Shown: positions 45,309-54,596 of the stretch, one piece after another
Numbering within the stretch: the first letter of the stretch is position 1
Layout of the letters: each line of letters starts with the position of its first letter
NCBI RefSeq assembly: GCF_014873855.1
Contig: NZ_JADBEL010000017.1
Span: 36,722 to 91,602, forward strand
Length of the DNA stretch: 54,881 nucleotides
Direction: 5' to 3'
Source of the DNA: Sporosarcina limicola
Lineage (GTDB): Bacteria; Bacillota; Bacilli; Bacillales_A; Planococcaceae
The notes under the pieces: model-generated
Told to the model about the DNA's origin: nothing
The model's database searches: none
The model's input: only the letters and a program-made list of their open reading frames with translations
Program-made: the position numbers and the translations under genes

Positions 45309-46863
45309 AAATCTCCTTACCTGACTTGGCAGGCGCTACAGGCCCGCAGCCATCGCAGCCTCCTTGGGCACTCATTGGAGAGGAACTTTGGCTCGTTCCC
45401 ATGCTAAAGTCACCCATCTCATTGTATCCAGCAGAACCTTGTGAACGATACATATTCATATGGCCCTCTTTATGAGAGGTTGGAACGACGAAACGATCCT
45501 CATATTTCGCTATTGCAAGCAATCTATACATCTGCTTTGTCTGCTGTTCTGTAAGGCCCACACGTTCGAGGCGGGATACGTCAAATTCCTTCCCTGATGA
45601 CGCCGTACGCATGTAGGAACGCATCATCGCCATACGTTGCAATGCCCCTTTCACAGCTTCCGTATCTCCGGCAGTTAGCATATTCGCCAAGTACTGAATT
45701 GGAATCCTCATCTCTTCGATGGCTGGAAAAATCATATCCGGATTTTTAATTGAATCTTTCCCTTCGAAATAGTTCATAATTGGGCTCAATGGTGGCACAT
45801 ACCAAACCATTGGTAGTGTGCGATATTCCGGATGAAGCGGGAATGCAAGCTTATACTCGATTGCTAGCTTGTAAACCGGCGAGTTTTGTGCCCCTTCAAT
45901 CCATTCTTCTGAAATTCCATCTTTCCTTGCTTGTGCAATTACTTCTGGATCGTTCGGGTCAAGGAACAAATCACATTGAGCTTCATAGAGATCCTTTTCA
46001 TCTGGTGTTGAAGCTGCTTCAAGTACGCGATCCGCATCATAGAGTAGGACACCCAAATAACGGATTCGACCTGTACATGTTTCAGAACAGACTGTTGGTA
46101 GTCCTGATTCAATCCGTGGGAAACAGAAGGTACATTTTTCCGCCTTATTCGTTTTCCAGTTGAAATAGACTTTCTTATATGGACAGCCCGTCATGCAATA
46201 ACGCCAGCCGCGACAAGCCTCTTGGTCGACAAGGACGATGCCATCCTCTTCACGCTTATACATTGCTCCCGACGGACACGATGCGACACAGCTAGGGTTA
46301 AGGCAGTGTTCGCATAGACGTGGCAAATACATCATAAATGCTTGTTCAAAGTTAAACTTGATTTCTTCTTCGATTTTCTGAATATTCGGGTCTTTCGGTC
46401 CTGTTACATGGGCACCGGCAAGTTGGTCTTCCCAGTTCGGTCCCCATTCAAGATCCATATATTCACCTGAAACGACAGACTTTGCGCGAGCAACTGGTGT
46501 ATGTTTGCTATTCCCCGCCGTCGTTAATTTTTCATAATCATATGTCCAAGGCTCATAGTAATCTTTCATTTCAGGCATGTCAGGGTTATAGAAAATTTTA
46601 CCCAAAGCGACTTTAGATAGTTTTGAACCAGATTTCAGTTCGAGTTTCCCTTTTTTGTTGAGCTGCCAGCCGCCTTTATACAATTCCTGGTCTTCCCATC
46701 GCTTCGGATAACCGATTCCTGGCTTCGTTTCAACGTTATTAAACCACATATACTCCGCACCTTCACGGTTCGTCCACGTTGTTTTACACGTTACACTGCA
46801 TGTATGACAGCCAATGCATTTATCAAGATTCATAACCATCCCTATTTGCGCTTTAATCTTCAA
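45271..46863 (-). CDS. narH: respiratory nitrate reductase beta subunit
   Basis: 530 residues. The electron-transfer subunit with four Fe-S clusters: CIGCHTCSVTC; CEHCLNPSCVASCPSGAM; the CRGWRYCMTGCPYKK site, where a Trp replaces the cysteine so a 3Fe-4S cluster is expected; and CTFCFPRI. The last 55 residues are a Ser/Gly/Met-rich tail with CDGCGP, longer than the B. subtilis protein as I recall it. It overlaps narG by 11 bases. Confidence 0.95.
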   Translation of the reverse strand: MKIKAQIGMVMNLDKCIGCHTCSVTCKTTWTNREGAEYMWFNNVETKPGIGYPKRWEDQELYKGGWQLNKKGKLELKSGSKLSKVALGKIFYNPDMPEMKDYYEPWTYDYEKLTTAGNSKHTPVARAKSVVSGEYMDLEWGPNWEDQLAGAHVTGPKDPNIQKIEEEIKFNFEQAFMMYLPRLCEHCLNPSCVASCPSGAMYKREEDGIVLVDQEACRGWRYCMTGCPYKKVYFNWKTNKAEKCTFCFPRIESGLPTVCSETCTGRIRYLGVLLYDADRVLEAASTPDEKDLYEAQCDLFLDPNDPEVIAQARKDGISEEWIEGAQNSPVYKLAIEYKLAFPLHPEYRTLPMVWYVPPLSPIMNYFEGKDSIKNPDMIFPAIEEMRIPIQYLANMLTAGDTEAVKGALQRMAMMRSYMRTASSGKEFDVSRLERVGLTEQQTKQMYRLLAIAKYEDRFVVPTSHKEGHMNMYRSQGSAGYNEMGDFSMGTSQSSSPMSAQGGCDGCGPVAPAKSGKEIYEENFYGGIWRD

Positions 46864-49800
46864 GCCAATTTACCTCCTTCATCTTGCGAACTGCCACGTA
46901 CACATCCCGCTGATTTCCAATTGGTCCGTAATAGTTAAACCCGTAGCTAAGTTGCGCGTAACCGCCAACCATTTGCGTCGGTTTCATATGAATACGAGTC
47001 GGCGCGTTATGGCTTCCGCCCCGTTCTTCTGTAATTTCGGAACCCGGCACTTGGATATGCTTATCTTGAGCATGATACATAAACATGGTCCCTTTTGGCA
47101 TTCTATGGCTGACGACCGCACGGGCTGTGACGACGCCGTTTCTGTTGTATACCTCAAGCCATTGATTATCATCGATGTCATGTTCTTCTGCATCTATATT
47201 CGATATCCAGACAGTCGGACCACCACGGAATAATGTGAGCATATGCTGATTATCCTGATACGTTGAGTGGATATTCCATTTGCCATGCGGCGTCAAATAC
47301 CGGAGCACGAGTGAATCCTGTCCGCCGATAATTTGTTTATCACGCGGACCAAAAACCATTGGTGGCAATGTCGGCTTGTAGACCGGCAACGCTTCACCGA
47401 AGTTAAGGAAGAACTCATGGTCAATATAGAAATGTTGTCTTCCTGTTAATGTTCTAAACGGAACGAGTCGCTCGATATTCGTTGTAAATGGTGAGTAACG
47501 GCGCCCTAACTTATTTGAACCGCTGAATACGGGTGTCGGTATAACTTCCCTTGGTTGTGCCGTAATGTTGGCAAATGTGAAACGTTCCGCTGCCCGGTCA
47601 GCCGAGATGTCCTTCAGCTCCACCCCTGTATCCTGTTCAGCCGCTTCGAATGCGCGCTGCGAAACTCTCCCATTTGTTGCGGATGAAAGTGTAAGCATCG
47701 CTTCAGCTGCATGTTTTGCGGTATGCAATTTCGGAAGACCATTTTTGATTGTATCGTCGAAATATGTGCCATTAATGCCCTTCATCATTTCATATTCTTC
47801 GGCTACAGAGAAACTGACACCGTGTGCCCCAACCCTACCTGTCGATAGTAACGGACCCAGCGTGACGTATTTATCATAAATTCCCGTATAATCTCGCTCG
47901 ACAATTGTCATGCCCGGCATCGTTTTTCCTGGTATCGCCTCGACTTCACCTGTTTTCCAATCCCTTACTTCCCCATATGGCTGTGCAATTTCCTGTATGG
48001 AATCATGCGCAAGCGGCGTTGTGACCAGATCCTTATAGACGCCTGGAAGGTGAATCTTCGCCATCTCGGAAAATGTTTGTGCAATCGACCTGTAAATATC
48101 CCAGTCGGAACGGGATTCCCAAAGTGGGTCAACCGCTGGATTGAATGGATGAACAAATGGATGCATATCTGTCGATGAAAGATCGTGCTTTTCATACCAT
48201 GTCGCTGCGGGTAGAACAATATCTGCGTACATCGGCGTTGCCGTCATACGAAAATCTAGCGCGACAAGCAAGTCAAGTTTCCCTTTCACTTCATCCCGCC
48301 AAACCATTTCTTCGGGCTTCACATCTTCATTCGCTGATGCAAGAAGTCCATCCGAAGCACCGAAAAGATGTTTCATGAAATATTCTTGTCCTTTTGCGGA
48401 ACTAGAGACAAGATTTGAACGCCAGACAAATAATGTCCGTGGGAAGTTCTCGGGTGCTCCTGGATCCTCCGCAGCAAACTGGATTTCGCCGTTTTTCAAT
48501 TGTTCAAGAGTATGGTTGACAATTTCCTCTGTTGTTGTCTTACCTTCTTTAGCCGCCTCTTCGGCGAACAGCAGACTGTTTTTATTGAACTGTGGATAAG
48601 ATGGGAGCCAACCAAGTCTTGCTGCTAGTACATTGTAGTCCGCCGGATGTTTGTAGCGGGCTTCTCCACCAGTTGGTGACATGAGCAGTTCTGCACCCAT
48701 CTCCTCGTATTTCCACTGATCAGTTGCAAAGTAGAAGAATGATGTTGCATTTTGTAAACGGGGGGGTGCTTGCCAGTCTTTAGCAAAGGCAATCGTGCTC
48801 CACCCTTCAATCGGACGGCATTTTTCCTGTCCTACATAATGCGCCCATCCACCACCGTTGACCCCTTGTGAAGCCGTAAGTGTAACCAGATTCAAAATGG
48901 ATCGATAAATCGTGTCACTATTGAACCAGTGGTTAATGCCCGCTCCCATGATAATCATGGAACGACCGCCCGTATCCAAGGAATTCTGTGCGAATTCGCG
49001 TGCGATTTGTGTGACAAGCGCAGGTTTAACATTCGTAATCTTCTCTTGCCAAGCTGGTGTATAGAATGATTCTGCATCATCATAGCCTTTCGACTCTAAA
49101 TCACTACCGATTCGATTAACACCGTACTGACTAAGCATAAGGTCATGGACTGTTGTCACCAGACGTTCCGTACCATCTTTGAAAATGACTTTTTTCACCG
49201 GGATTGGCCGCTTGAAAGTACCATTTGCAACATTATCAAAATACGGGAAGACCATCTCAATCCATTCTGCACCATGATTAGCAACGGACAATGCTGGTTC
49301 AACGCGCGTACCATCTGCATTATCGAGAATGAGATTCCATTTAACATCCTCTTCCCAACGCTGCCCCATCGTGCCATTCGGGACGATGATTTCATTGGTC
49401 GTTTCATCGTATATAACCGGTTTCCACTCAGCATGCTGTGATTCGCTGCCAAGATCGCTTGCGCGGAGGAAACGGCCAGCCTTATATGATTCCTCGTGTT
49501 CGTCAAGCATGATTAGGAATGGCATATCCGTATATTGTTTTGCATAGTTCAGGAACATGGGCTCTTTCCGCTGTTGATAGAATTCATCTAAAATGACATG
49601 TGTCATCGCTTGGGCAACAGCTGCATCTGTACCAGGATTCGCCGCAATCCAATCATCTGCATGTGTGACACTCTCCGCGTAATCCGGCGCAACGGAAACA
49701 ACTTTCGTTCCCTTATAGCGCACCTCCGTCATGAAGTGAGCATCTGGCGTTCTTGTGAGCGGTACATTCGAGCCCCACATGATGAGGTATCCCGCGTTGA

Positions 49801-50527
49801 ACCAATCACTTGATTCGGGAACATCCGTCTGTTCTCCCCAAATTTGCGGAGAAGATGGCGGTAGATCAGCATACCAATCGTAAAAACTAAGCATTTCACC
49901 ACCGAGGAGTGAAATGAAACGGGCGCCTGATGCATAACTGACCATCGACATTGCTGGAATTGGTGTGAATCCTGCAACCCGATCAGGCCCGTATTTCTGG
50001 ATTGTATAGATTAGCTGAGCGGAAATGAGCATTGTCGCATCACGCCAATTGACACGGACATGCCCCCCTTTTCCACGTGCTTTTTTGTATTCCACCGCTT
50101 TTGTCGAATCTTCCACAATACTAGCCCATGCCTTAACAGGGTCCTGATGTTCTGAAAGTGACTGATTCCACATGCGCCATAACTTTCCGCGTATGTAAGG
50201 GTATTTCACACGTAGAGGACTGTATTCATACCATGAAAAGGACGCACCTCGAGGGCATCCCCTGGGTTCGAATTCCGGCATATCGGGGCCACAAGAAGGG
50301 TAATCGATCTGCTGGTTTTCCCATGTGATAATGCCATTTTTAACGAACACTTTCCAACTGCATGATCCCGTACAGTTCACACCATGCGTTGTACGAACTA
50401 CTTTGTCATGCGACCACCGTTGACGGTACATGTTCTCCCAATCCCTACTCTTTTCTTCCAGTACACTCCAGTTACCTGAGTAGCGCTCAATCGGTTTAAA
50501 GTAATTTAGCCCAAATTTTTTCTTCAT
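46853..50527 (-). CDS. narG: respiratory nitrate reductase alpha subunit
   Basis: 1224 residues, full length. The catalytic membrane-bound nitrate reductase subunit, with a bis-MGD molybdenum cofactor. The N-terminal FS0 cluster motif is H-x3-C-x3-C (HGVNCTGSC), with the fourth cysteine further on (RGCPRGASFSWY). YLIMWGSNVPLTRTPDAHF and a C-terminal MPKGTMFMYHAQDKH are typical. It heads the narGHJI operon. The start has AGGAG upstream. Anaerobic and nitrate control through NreC is expected. Confidence 0.97.
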   Translation of the reverse strand: MKKKFGLNYFKPIERYSGNWSVLEEKSRDWENMYRQRWSHDKVVRTTHGVNCTGSCSWKVFVKNGIITWENQQIDYPSCGPDMPEFEPRGCPRGASFSWYEYSPLRVKYPYIRGKLWRMWNQSLSEHQDPVKAWASIVEDSTKAVEYKKARGKGGHVRVNWRDATMLISAQLIYTIQKYGPDRVAGFTPIPAMSMVSYASGARFISLLGGEMLSFYDWYADLPPSSPQIWGEQTDVPESSDWFNAGYLIMWGSNVPLTRTPDAHFMTEVRYKGTKVVSVAPDYAESVTHADDWIAANPGTDAAVAQAMTHVILDEFYQQRKEPMFLNYAKQYTDMPFLIMLDEHEESYKAGRFLRASDLGSESQHAEWKPVIYDETTNEIIVPNGTMGQRWEEDVKWNLILDNADGTRVEPALSVANHGAEWIEMVFPYFDNVANGTFKRPIPVKKVIFKDGTERLVTTVHDLMLSQYGVNRIGSDLESKGYDDAESFYTPAWQEKITNVKPALVTQIAREFAQNSLDTGGRSMIIMGAGINHWFNSDTIYRSILNLVTLTASQGVNGGGWAHYVGQEKCRPIEGWSTIAFAKDWQAPPRLQNATSFFYFATDQWKYEEMGAELLMSPTGGEARYKHPADYNVLAARLGWLPSYPQFNKNSLLFAEEAAKEGKTTTEEIVNHTLEQLKNGEIQFAAEDPGAPENFPRTLFVWRSNLVSSSAKGQEYFMKHLFGASDGLLASANEDVKPEEMVWRDEVKGKLDLLVALDFRMTATPMYADIVLPAATWYEKHDLSSTDMHPFVHPFNPAVDPLWESRSDWDIYRSIAQTFSEMAKIHLPGVYKDLVTTPLAHDSIQEIAQPYGEVRDWKTGEVEAIPGKTMPGMTIVERDYTGIYDKYVTLGPLLSTGRVGAHGVSFSVAEEYEMMKGINGTYFDDTIKNGLPKLHTAKHAAEAMLTLSSATNGRVSQRAFEAAEQDTGVELKDISADRAAERFTFANITAQPREVIPTPVFSGSNKLGRRYSPFTTNIERLVPFRTLTGRQHFYIDHEFFLNFGEALPVYKPTLPPMVFGPRDKQIIGGQDSLVLRYLTPHGKWNIHSTYQDNQHMLTLFRGGPTVWISNIDAEEHDIDDNQWLEVYNRNGVVTARAVVSHRMPKGTMFMYHAQDKHIQVPGSEITEERGGSHNAPTRIHMKPTQMVGGYAQLSYGFNYYGPIGNQRDVYVAVRKMKEVNWLED

Positions 50528-50633
50528 CAGAAAAACTCACTCCTTTTCAGAATGATGAACTAATGAGGTGATTCATCAATTTGTCCATTCATATGCTCTT
50601 TATGTTAGAGAGTAATTGGCAACCTTTCTATTG

Positions 50634-50664
50634 GGGAATGTCCTATATCGGGGGTGTCATTCCC
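50634..50664. promoter_or_regulatory. inverted repeat upstream of narG, possible regulator site
   Basis: GGGAATG (50634-50640) and CATTCCC (50658-50664) are 7-bp arms around 17 bp, about 110 bp before narG. The spacer holds CCTATATCGGGGG. This is a candidate site for NreC or another anaerobic regulator. No clear TGTGA-N6-TCACA Fnr box was seen. Confidence 0.4.
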
Positions 50665-50691
50665 TCATTAAATTCATGTTTAATCCAACAT

Positions 50692-50735
50692 AAAAGACCG
50701 CCTGCTCTATTTCCCTAGTGAGCAGGCGGTCTTAT
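50692..50735. terminator. terminator of the ric gene
   Basis: AAGACCGCCTGCTC and GAGCAGGCGGTCTT form a perfect 14-bp stem. It lies about 100 bp after the ric stop and insulates narG. Confidence 0.88.
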
Positions 50736-50834
50736 TATTGAACAATCCGTGTTGAACTAGAGAATTCCATTGAATCCGCTATGGCGCTAGGCTGGCTTCG
50801 GCTCGCCCTTGGAAGGCACCTTCGCTGTATTAGA

Positions 50835-51533
50835 TTAAATTGCGTCGCGCACACGATTGAAGAGGACATTATTTTCGAGATGGATATGTTCAAACGTATC
50901 TTTTTCAAGCTGTTCAAGCCGGGCGTAGACAATCCGGTAGGTACCGCATGCATCTTTAGGAGGTGTAAAGTTGTTCGTAATGTCACGTAGTTCATGCAAC
51001 AGTTTTCCTGCATTATCATGTTCTTGCTCAAGTTCTGCTACATGGAGTTTCAATTGTTCTTTCAGTTCAGGCGTCGGTTTCTCCATGAATTCCAGAATAA
51101 GAGGAAAAACATTTTTATCTTCATCATCCGTATGAGCAAGAAGTTCAGCCCGCAACGTTTTGAAAATTTCTTGAATCCGTAAGAGATGCGGATGCCTTTC
51201 CCCATGAACACGCGCTACTTTCGTAATATATGGTGCAAGCAAAGGCAATTCTTCTTGTAAGTTAGCGTGATACTTTTCTTGAATATATGCGATAAGCGTT
51301 TTATTGCCGAAAGAAGTCGGTTCCAAACTGCTTCGTGTAGCTTGCTTCCGTTCAATTATTTTTACGCTGGCTAATACTTTTTCTGGATTAAGATTACGGC
51401 CTTCCGCGGCTTCTTTAAGTGAAACTTTCCCACCGCAGCAGTAATCAATCCTCATTTCCCTAAATAGATCCGCACTACGAGGAAGTGCCGTGACAATAGC
51501 AGAGACTTGTGTATCGAGTGTAAGTTGACCCAT
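50835..51533 (-). CDS. ric: iron-sulfur cluster repair di-iron protein Ric (ScdA/YtfE family)
   Basis: 232 residues from the ATG at 51533, which has GGAGGAGG eight bases upstream; the ATG at 51551 has none. The N-terminal DUF542 domain has DYCCGGK; the hemerythrin-like part carries HGERHPHLLRIQ, the AHTDDEDKNVFPLI metal helix and HIHLENNVLFNRV at the end. It repairs Fe-S clusters damaged by nitric oxide or peroxide. Placement next to narG fits, since nitrate reduction yields nitrosative stress. Confidence 0.92.
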   Translation of the reverse strand: MGQLTLDTQVSAIVTALPRSADLFREMRIDYCCGGKVSLKEAAEGRNLNPEKVLASVKIIERKQATRSSLEPTSFGNKTLIAYIQEKYHANLQEELPLLAPYITKVARVHGERHPHLLRIQEIFKTLRAELLAHTDDEDKNVFPLILEFMEKPTPELKEQLKLHVAELEQEHDNAGKLLHELRDITNNFTPPKDACGTYRIVYARLEQLEKDTFEHIHLENNVLFNRVRDAI

Positions 51534-51558
51534 TGGTTGTTCCTCCTCCATTCGATTG

Positions 51559-51573
51559 TGAGAATAGTTCTCA
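51559..51573. promoter_or_regulatory. Fur-like box upstream of ric
   Basis: TGAGAATAGTTCTCA agrees with the Bacillus Fur 7-1-7 consensus (TGATAATNATTATCA) at 11 of 14 fixed positions. It lies about 25 bp before the ric start and just downstream of a TATAAT-like -10 on the minus strand (51580-51585), where a repressor would act. Confidence 0.45.
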
Positions 51574-51709
51574 ATATTAATTATATAGAACTAAAAATAT
51601 AGCCGATAGTAGGGAGCACCCTTGTTTACGCTGGTTAAGACCATTATTTCCACGATTCTAACACCAACTTCGCGATTCTAGTGGATCCGACAATTTATAC
51701 TTTCTATCA

Positions 51710-51756
51710 AAAAGAGATCCCCCATAAGTCGTAAACTACCGACTTATGGGGGATCT
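51710..51756 (-). terminator. terminator of the YobU-like gene
   Basis: AGATCCCCCATAAGTCG (51715-51731) pairs perfectly with CGACTTATGGGGGATCT (51740-51756); the minus strand then has CTCTTTTT. Confidence 0.92.
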
Positions 51757-51806
51757 TCAAAATATATAATTACCGTAATATGGCTGACGTGAGACCCTAT
51801 TTTCTA

Positions 51807-52295
51807 CTAGGCATTAACCGCAATATAAATATCTACTTGCGCTTCCCGCGGATCAGCGCAGCGCTCATCATATACTTCGAAATCACCTGTGTATGTTCTC
51901 TCAACATCCGCTTTATCGGACCAAGCCCAAATATCTTGCCAAAGGTTGATAACGACATCTGGAAACGGACCCTTTTCAGATGTAAAAACGACATATTTGG
52001 ATGCCGGAACTGTCTTAACAACTAACCCTTCAGAAGGTGTATTATGAGAACTCACTTCTAAGCCAAGTGTTATGCTGTATTCCCCATTCATGCCATTTTC
52101 ATAATCCGAGTACAGTCCATATATCACATTCGGGTTTACTGGATTAGCAATCTCTTTTGCTACCTTCTGTCCATAAAAACGCTCCCATAATCCTGAGATT
52201 TTTGCGTTTGCTGTCATTTCATTTGCATTTGTCGTCCTTACCGATGTCCCCATTATACTAAATTGTGCTTTTTCTATCATTACTGGATTCGTCAT
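51807..52295 (-). CDS. GyrI-like effector-binding domain protein (YobU/YdeE type)
   Basis: 162 residues, a single SOUL/GyrI-like small-molecule-binding fold: IEKAQFSIMGTSVRTTN at the start, then GLYSDYEN, VPASKYVVFTSEKGPFPDVV, LWQDIWAWS and YDERC near the end. Such stand-alone domains are thought to bind drugs or small ligands. The next upstream gene is a WYL-domain regulator, the same pairing as B. subtilis yobU-yobV. GGCGGGGATG lies before the start. Confidence 0.8.
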   Translation of the reverse strand: MTNPVMIEKAQFSIMGTSVRTTNANEMTANAKISGLWERFYGQKVAKEIANPVNPNVIYGLYSDYENGMNGEYSITLGLEVSSHNTPSEGLVVKTVPASKYVVFTSEKGPFPDVVINLWQDIWAWSDKADVERTYTGDFEVYDERCADPREAQVDIYIAVNA

Positions 52296-52367
52296 CTTTC
52301 ATCCCCGCCTTTTTAGGTTTGTACTCACTATACCAACCTAAACCTGACAGCAGTATGTCATATTCGC

Positions 52368-53291
52368 TTACTTATTTTTTTCATAAATATGAAACATTTT
52401 TCTTACCTTGTCCTTAATGATTTCTCTTATGTGAATGGGTTCCAGTACCTCCACTTTATCAGTAAAACTTAAGATAAATCCATAGAGCCATTCATCTTCA
52501 GGAATTTCTACCTTTACAATAGATTGTCCGTCCTCTATCAACTCTACTCCAAACATATCCACCATCTTGAGACGAATATCAGGATGAAATGCTAATTTCA
52601 ATGAAACTGTATTTTCGGGTGAATACCATGCTTTATCCCAAGGAAGTTCGGATAGATTAATTGCTTTTCGAATGAACGATTCATTGCACAACTGAAGATC
52701 TTTTATCCTTGCCAGCTTAAAAAGACGAAACTCATTCTTGAGAAGACAATAGCCATATACATACCAAGTCCGTCCTTTTTGCACGAGCGTATGCGGTTCA
52801 ATTGTGCGAGATGTGACCAACTTATTACTATCCGAATAGGTGAATTTCACACAAATACTTGCTTCGATTGCCTGTTTAACGATTGTTAGCTTCTCTTTCA
52901 CATAAACACTCTGACCCCACGGACTTTCATCGATAAAAACGTAGTCAATAGATGATTTATCCTTATCTCCCGCAATCCCAGTTATCTTTTCTAATACCGC
53001 TTCCGCATGGGGATCCTGATAAGCAGTAAGCACACTTTTCAAAGCAATTGACATAGAGTTAAGCTCTTCCTTTGTAAGAATTTGCTTATCTATTCTGTAT
53101 CCGTCAATTAGACTAATTCCCCCATCTGCACCCTGGTAACTAATCACGGGTATTCCTGCACTACTTAGCGCTTCGACATCTCGATAGACTGTACGAATCG
53201 AAACATCGAATAGCTCGGCGAATTCCTGCGCCTTTACTTTTTTACGATTGATTAAGATCATTGTCATGGTTAATAAGCGATTGAGTTTCAT
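52368..53291 (-). CDS. WYL-domain transcriptional regulator (YobV/YafY type)
   Basis: 307 residues. An N-terminal helix-turn-helix of the HTH_11/DeoR type (KVKAQEFAELFDVSIRTVYRDVEAL), then a WYL sensor domain (VKFTYSDSN, TLVQKGRTWYVYGYC, FRLFKLARI) and a C-terminal WCX-like part. It probably controls itself and the GyrI-like gene, 72 bp downstream. AAAGGAAG lies before the ATG. Confidence 0.88.
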   Translation of the reverse strand: MKLNRLLTMTMILINRKKVKAQEFAELFDVSIRTVYRDVEALSSAGIPVISYQGADGGISLIDGYRIDKQILTKEELNSMSIALKSVLTAYQDPHAEAVLEKITGIAGDKDKSSIDYVFIDESPWGQSVYVKEKLTIVKQAIEASICVKFTYSDSNKLVTSRTIEPHTLVQKGRTWYVYGYCLLKNEFRLFKLARIKDLQLCNESFIRKAINLSELPWDKAWYSPENTVSLKLAFHPDIRLKMVDMFGVELIEDGQSIVKVEIPEDEWLYGFILSFTDKVEVLEPIHIREIIKDKVRKMFHIYEKNK

Positions 53292-53333
53292 ATCTACTTC
53301 CTTTGCCGTTTCTTTATTTTCATCCAGACGTTT

Positions 53334-53804
53334 CTAAAATAACTCCCTAAATATAAGGTCAGAAGACACAGGTTTTAATCCTATTTCCCTAGACCAAACA
53401 GATAATTGTCCTATATGATGAATTTCATGTGATAGTATATGACTGATTACTTTTTCGAATGGGAACGATTTGGTAGTACTATTCTTACTCTTAACTACCA
53501 AACTTCTATCCTCAGCTTCGGAAGTATATGATTTTATGAAGCACCGTGTTACTGGTTTGGTTAGGTTAGAAAATGTCTTAACATCGTTAAGGCATGATAT
53601 TTTATTTATATCTTTAATGATAACAGGGGTTCCTTGCATTTGATTAACCCATATTTGTTCGCAATCAATTACATGAAACAAATTATGTATAATGCTCCCC
53701 ATACCACCGATACGTTTTTTCTTGAGCTCTTCATTTGAAATTGTTTCACACCATTTAAACCATTCTTCTCTGATTTGCCAATTATACAAAAACATATCTA
53801 TCAA
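53334..53804 (-). CDS. DinB/YfiT-like four-helix protein
   Basis: 156 residues from a TTG at 53804 (AGGAG seven bases upstream); a GTG at 53813 is also open but too close to that site. The start MIDMFLYNWQIREEW fits the family. A DinB-like four-helix bundle: a histidine in HNLFHVIDCE and the HILSHEIHHIGQL motif are the likely metal-binding residues. Members act as thiol-dependent transferases or have no known role. Confidence 0.8.
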   Translation of the reverse strand: MIDMFLYNWQIREEWFKWCETISNEELKKKRIGGMGSIIHNLFHVIDCEQIWVNQMQGTPVIIKDINKISCLNDVKTFSNLTKPVTRCFIKSYTSEAEDRSLVVKSKNSTTKSFPFEKVISHILSHEIHHIGQLSVWSREIGLKPVSSDLIFRELF

Positions 53805-53822
53805 ACAGATCACTCCTAGTGG

Positions 53823-54596
53823 TTAAATTATCCCATACTTTTTTAATGCAAACTCGATTCCGTCTTCACTTGATTTTTTAGTTACGAAATCTGCAACCTT
53901 TTTCAAGTTTTCATTACCATTCCCCATAGCTACACCAAGTCCTACTAATTCCAACATGTCTATGTCATTCTCCCCATCACCAAACGCTATAGCCTCTGAT
54001 TTATCAATGTCAAAGTACTGCAATACTTTTATTATGGCTAAAGATTTAGATACCTCTTCTTGTAATACATTCAACACAAAAGGGTGCCATCGCTTAAATG
54101 TTAGATGTGGAAATTTCCGAATGTATTTCTCAACCGTTTCATCAGTTGCATACAAACACATTAAGTATACCTCTTGATTATAAATCAGTTGATTTATCGC
54201 AGGATATTCATTGAGTGACAATGTTTCCTTCAATGCATTTAAAACTTCAGCATCTTTTACACCGTTCATACTAAAATCTTCAGTGAAGAATGACAGACCA
54301 TGATTCTCTGTGTGTGCAAATTCAAACACTTCTCGAATCACATTTTTATCCATCGGCACTTTATGAACAACCTCTTGATTGTGCTTCACATACGCTCCAT
54401 TTGCCGTGATGAAAGTGTCTATTCCCAATCCTCTTATTTCCCTGCACATAGATAACGGTCTTCCTGTTGCCGCTACCACCCTTAGTCCCTTATTTTTCAA
54501 TACTTTTATAGCTTCTTTGGTATTCTCTGAAATACGTCCATTTTCATGATCCGTAATCGTTCTATCAACATCGAAAAACACAATTTTGTAATCCAT
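53823..54596 (-). CDS. HAD-superfamily Cof-type phosphatase
   Basis: 257 residues. The four HAD motifs are present: FFDVDRT (catalytic Asp pair), AATGRP, a lysine in EVSKSLAIIK, and GDGENDIDMLELVGLGVAMGNG. It is of the Cof/YbiV type with a C2 cap and dephosphorylates sugar phosphates or similar small molecules. No metabolic neighbours point to a substrate. Confidence 0.9.
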   Translation of the reverse strand: MDYKIVFFDVDRTITDHENGRISENTKEAIKVLKNKGLRVVAATGRPLSMCREIRGLGIDTFITANGAYVKHNQEVVHKVPMDKNVIREVFEFAHTENHGLSFFTEDFSMNGVKDAEVLNALKETLSLNEYPAINQLIYNQEVYLMCLYATDETVEKYIRKFPHLTFKRWHPFVLNVLQEEVSKSLAIIKVLQYFDIDKSEAIAFGDGENDIDMLELVGLGVAMGNGNENLKKVADFVTKKSSEDGIEFALKKYGII

